From Anaerolineales bacterium UBA832 (GTDB lineage: Bacteria; Chloroflexota; Anaerolineae; Anaerolineales; UBA11657), in assembly GCA_002296125.1 (NCBI GenBank), contig DBHI01000082.1:1-5699 (forward strand): a stretch of DNA of 5,699 bases, in the 5' to 3' direction. A program made the translations under genes and the position numbers. Position 1 is the first letter of the stretch. Each line of letters starts with the position of its first letter. The notes under the pieces were generated by a model. That model did no database searches. It saw nothing but the letters and a program-made list of their open reading frames with translations, and was not told the origin of the DNA. Below, piece after piece: positions 5,549-5,699 of the stretch.

Positions 5549-5621
5549 CAACAACGGATGTGTTCAAAATGATTTAGTGGTATTATAGCGATATTATTGT
5601 ACGCATATACAAAAACAATTT

Positions 5622-5627
5622 TATAAT
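5622..5627 (+). promoter_or_regulatory. Candidate -10 box for the gene at the right edge
   Basis: A perfect TATAAT lies 21 bases before the ATG at 5649. The nearest -35-like hexamer (TTGTAC, 5597-5602) is 19 bases away, which is longer than ideal. Upstream, TATTAT occurs twice, 11 bases apart (5581 and 5592). Confidence 0.3.
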
Positions 5628-5648
5628 CATCAATTTACAATACGTATT

Positions 5649-5699
5649 ATGTTCAGAGAAACAATGCAAAACACTATACTACTAGCTACAATATCAATG
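5649..5699 (+). CDS. N-terminal fragment of a gene cut by the window edge, possibly HtpX-like membrane protease
   Basis: Reading from the ATG at 5649 gives MFRETMQNTILLATISM, open to the last base. A few charged residues followed by a growing hydrophobic stretch suggest the start of a membrane protein. The pattern (MFRxT..T.LLA) resembles the beginning of some HtpX zinc metalloproteases of the M48 family, but 17 residues are far too few to decide. An in-frame ATG at 5664 with AGAGAA just upstream is an alternative start. It is divergent from the glutaredoxin-like operon. Confidence 0.4.
   Translation, partial: MFRETMQNTILLATISM

Overview
The window reads as an ordinary bacterial chromosome segment from an A+T-rich genome (roughly two thirds A+T by eye). 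It holds one tRNA gene without an encoded CCA end, six complete protein genes, one small but well-supported extra gene, and the first codons of a further gene at the right edge. The glutaredoxin-like protein (mycoredoxin type) and the proline/hydrophobic alternating protein remind me of Chloroflexota (SAR202/Dehalococcoidia-like) genomes. This taxonomic guess is low confidence and rests on memory of family style, not on a search.

Left part, + strand: tRNA-Met(CAT) at 114-186 with a TATAAT box just upstream, then a leader region, then an RhlE-type DEAD-box RNA helicase. The helicase is best started at 486, not at the upstream ATG at 444. That upstream ATG sits inside a long predicted leader hairpin (420-454), downstream of a TATAAT promoter element (394-399). 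After 292 bases without a recognisable gene comes a membrane-anchored class I methyltransferase (2023-2817), followed by a zinc-free NADPH:quinone oxidoreductase (2897-3871).

Right part, - strand: a probable operon read right to left. It contains a CADC glutaredoxin-like protein (5456-5214), a small basic/acidic protein coupled to it through a TGATG stop/start overlap (5214-4996), methionine sulfoxide reductase B (4906-4517), and a single-pass membrane protein (4491-3868). The membrane protein's exported part alternates hydrophobic and polar residues for about 124 residues without losing register. Its stop codon overlaps that of the convergent quinone reductase in a shared CTAG.

The glutaredoxin operon and a truncated + strand gene starting at 5649 (possibly HtpX-like) diverge from a 190-base region. 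That region holds a TATAAT box facing each way and a perfect 17-bp palindrome (8-1-8, containing a 7-1-7 core). The working picture of the right half is a thiol/oxidative-damage repair unit (Grx-like plus MsrB) co-transcribed with an unusual surface-exposed beta-rich protein. The most unusual item in the window is that membrane protein. The operator-like palindrome and the helicase leader hairpin come next.
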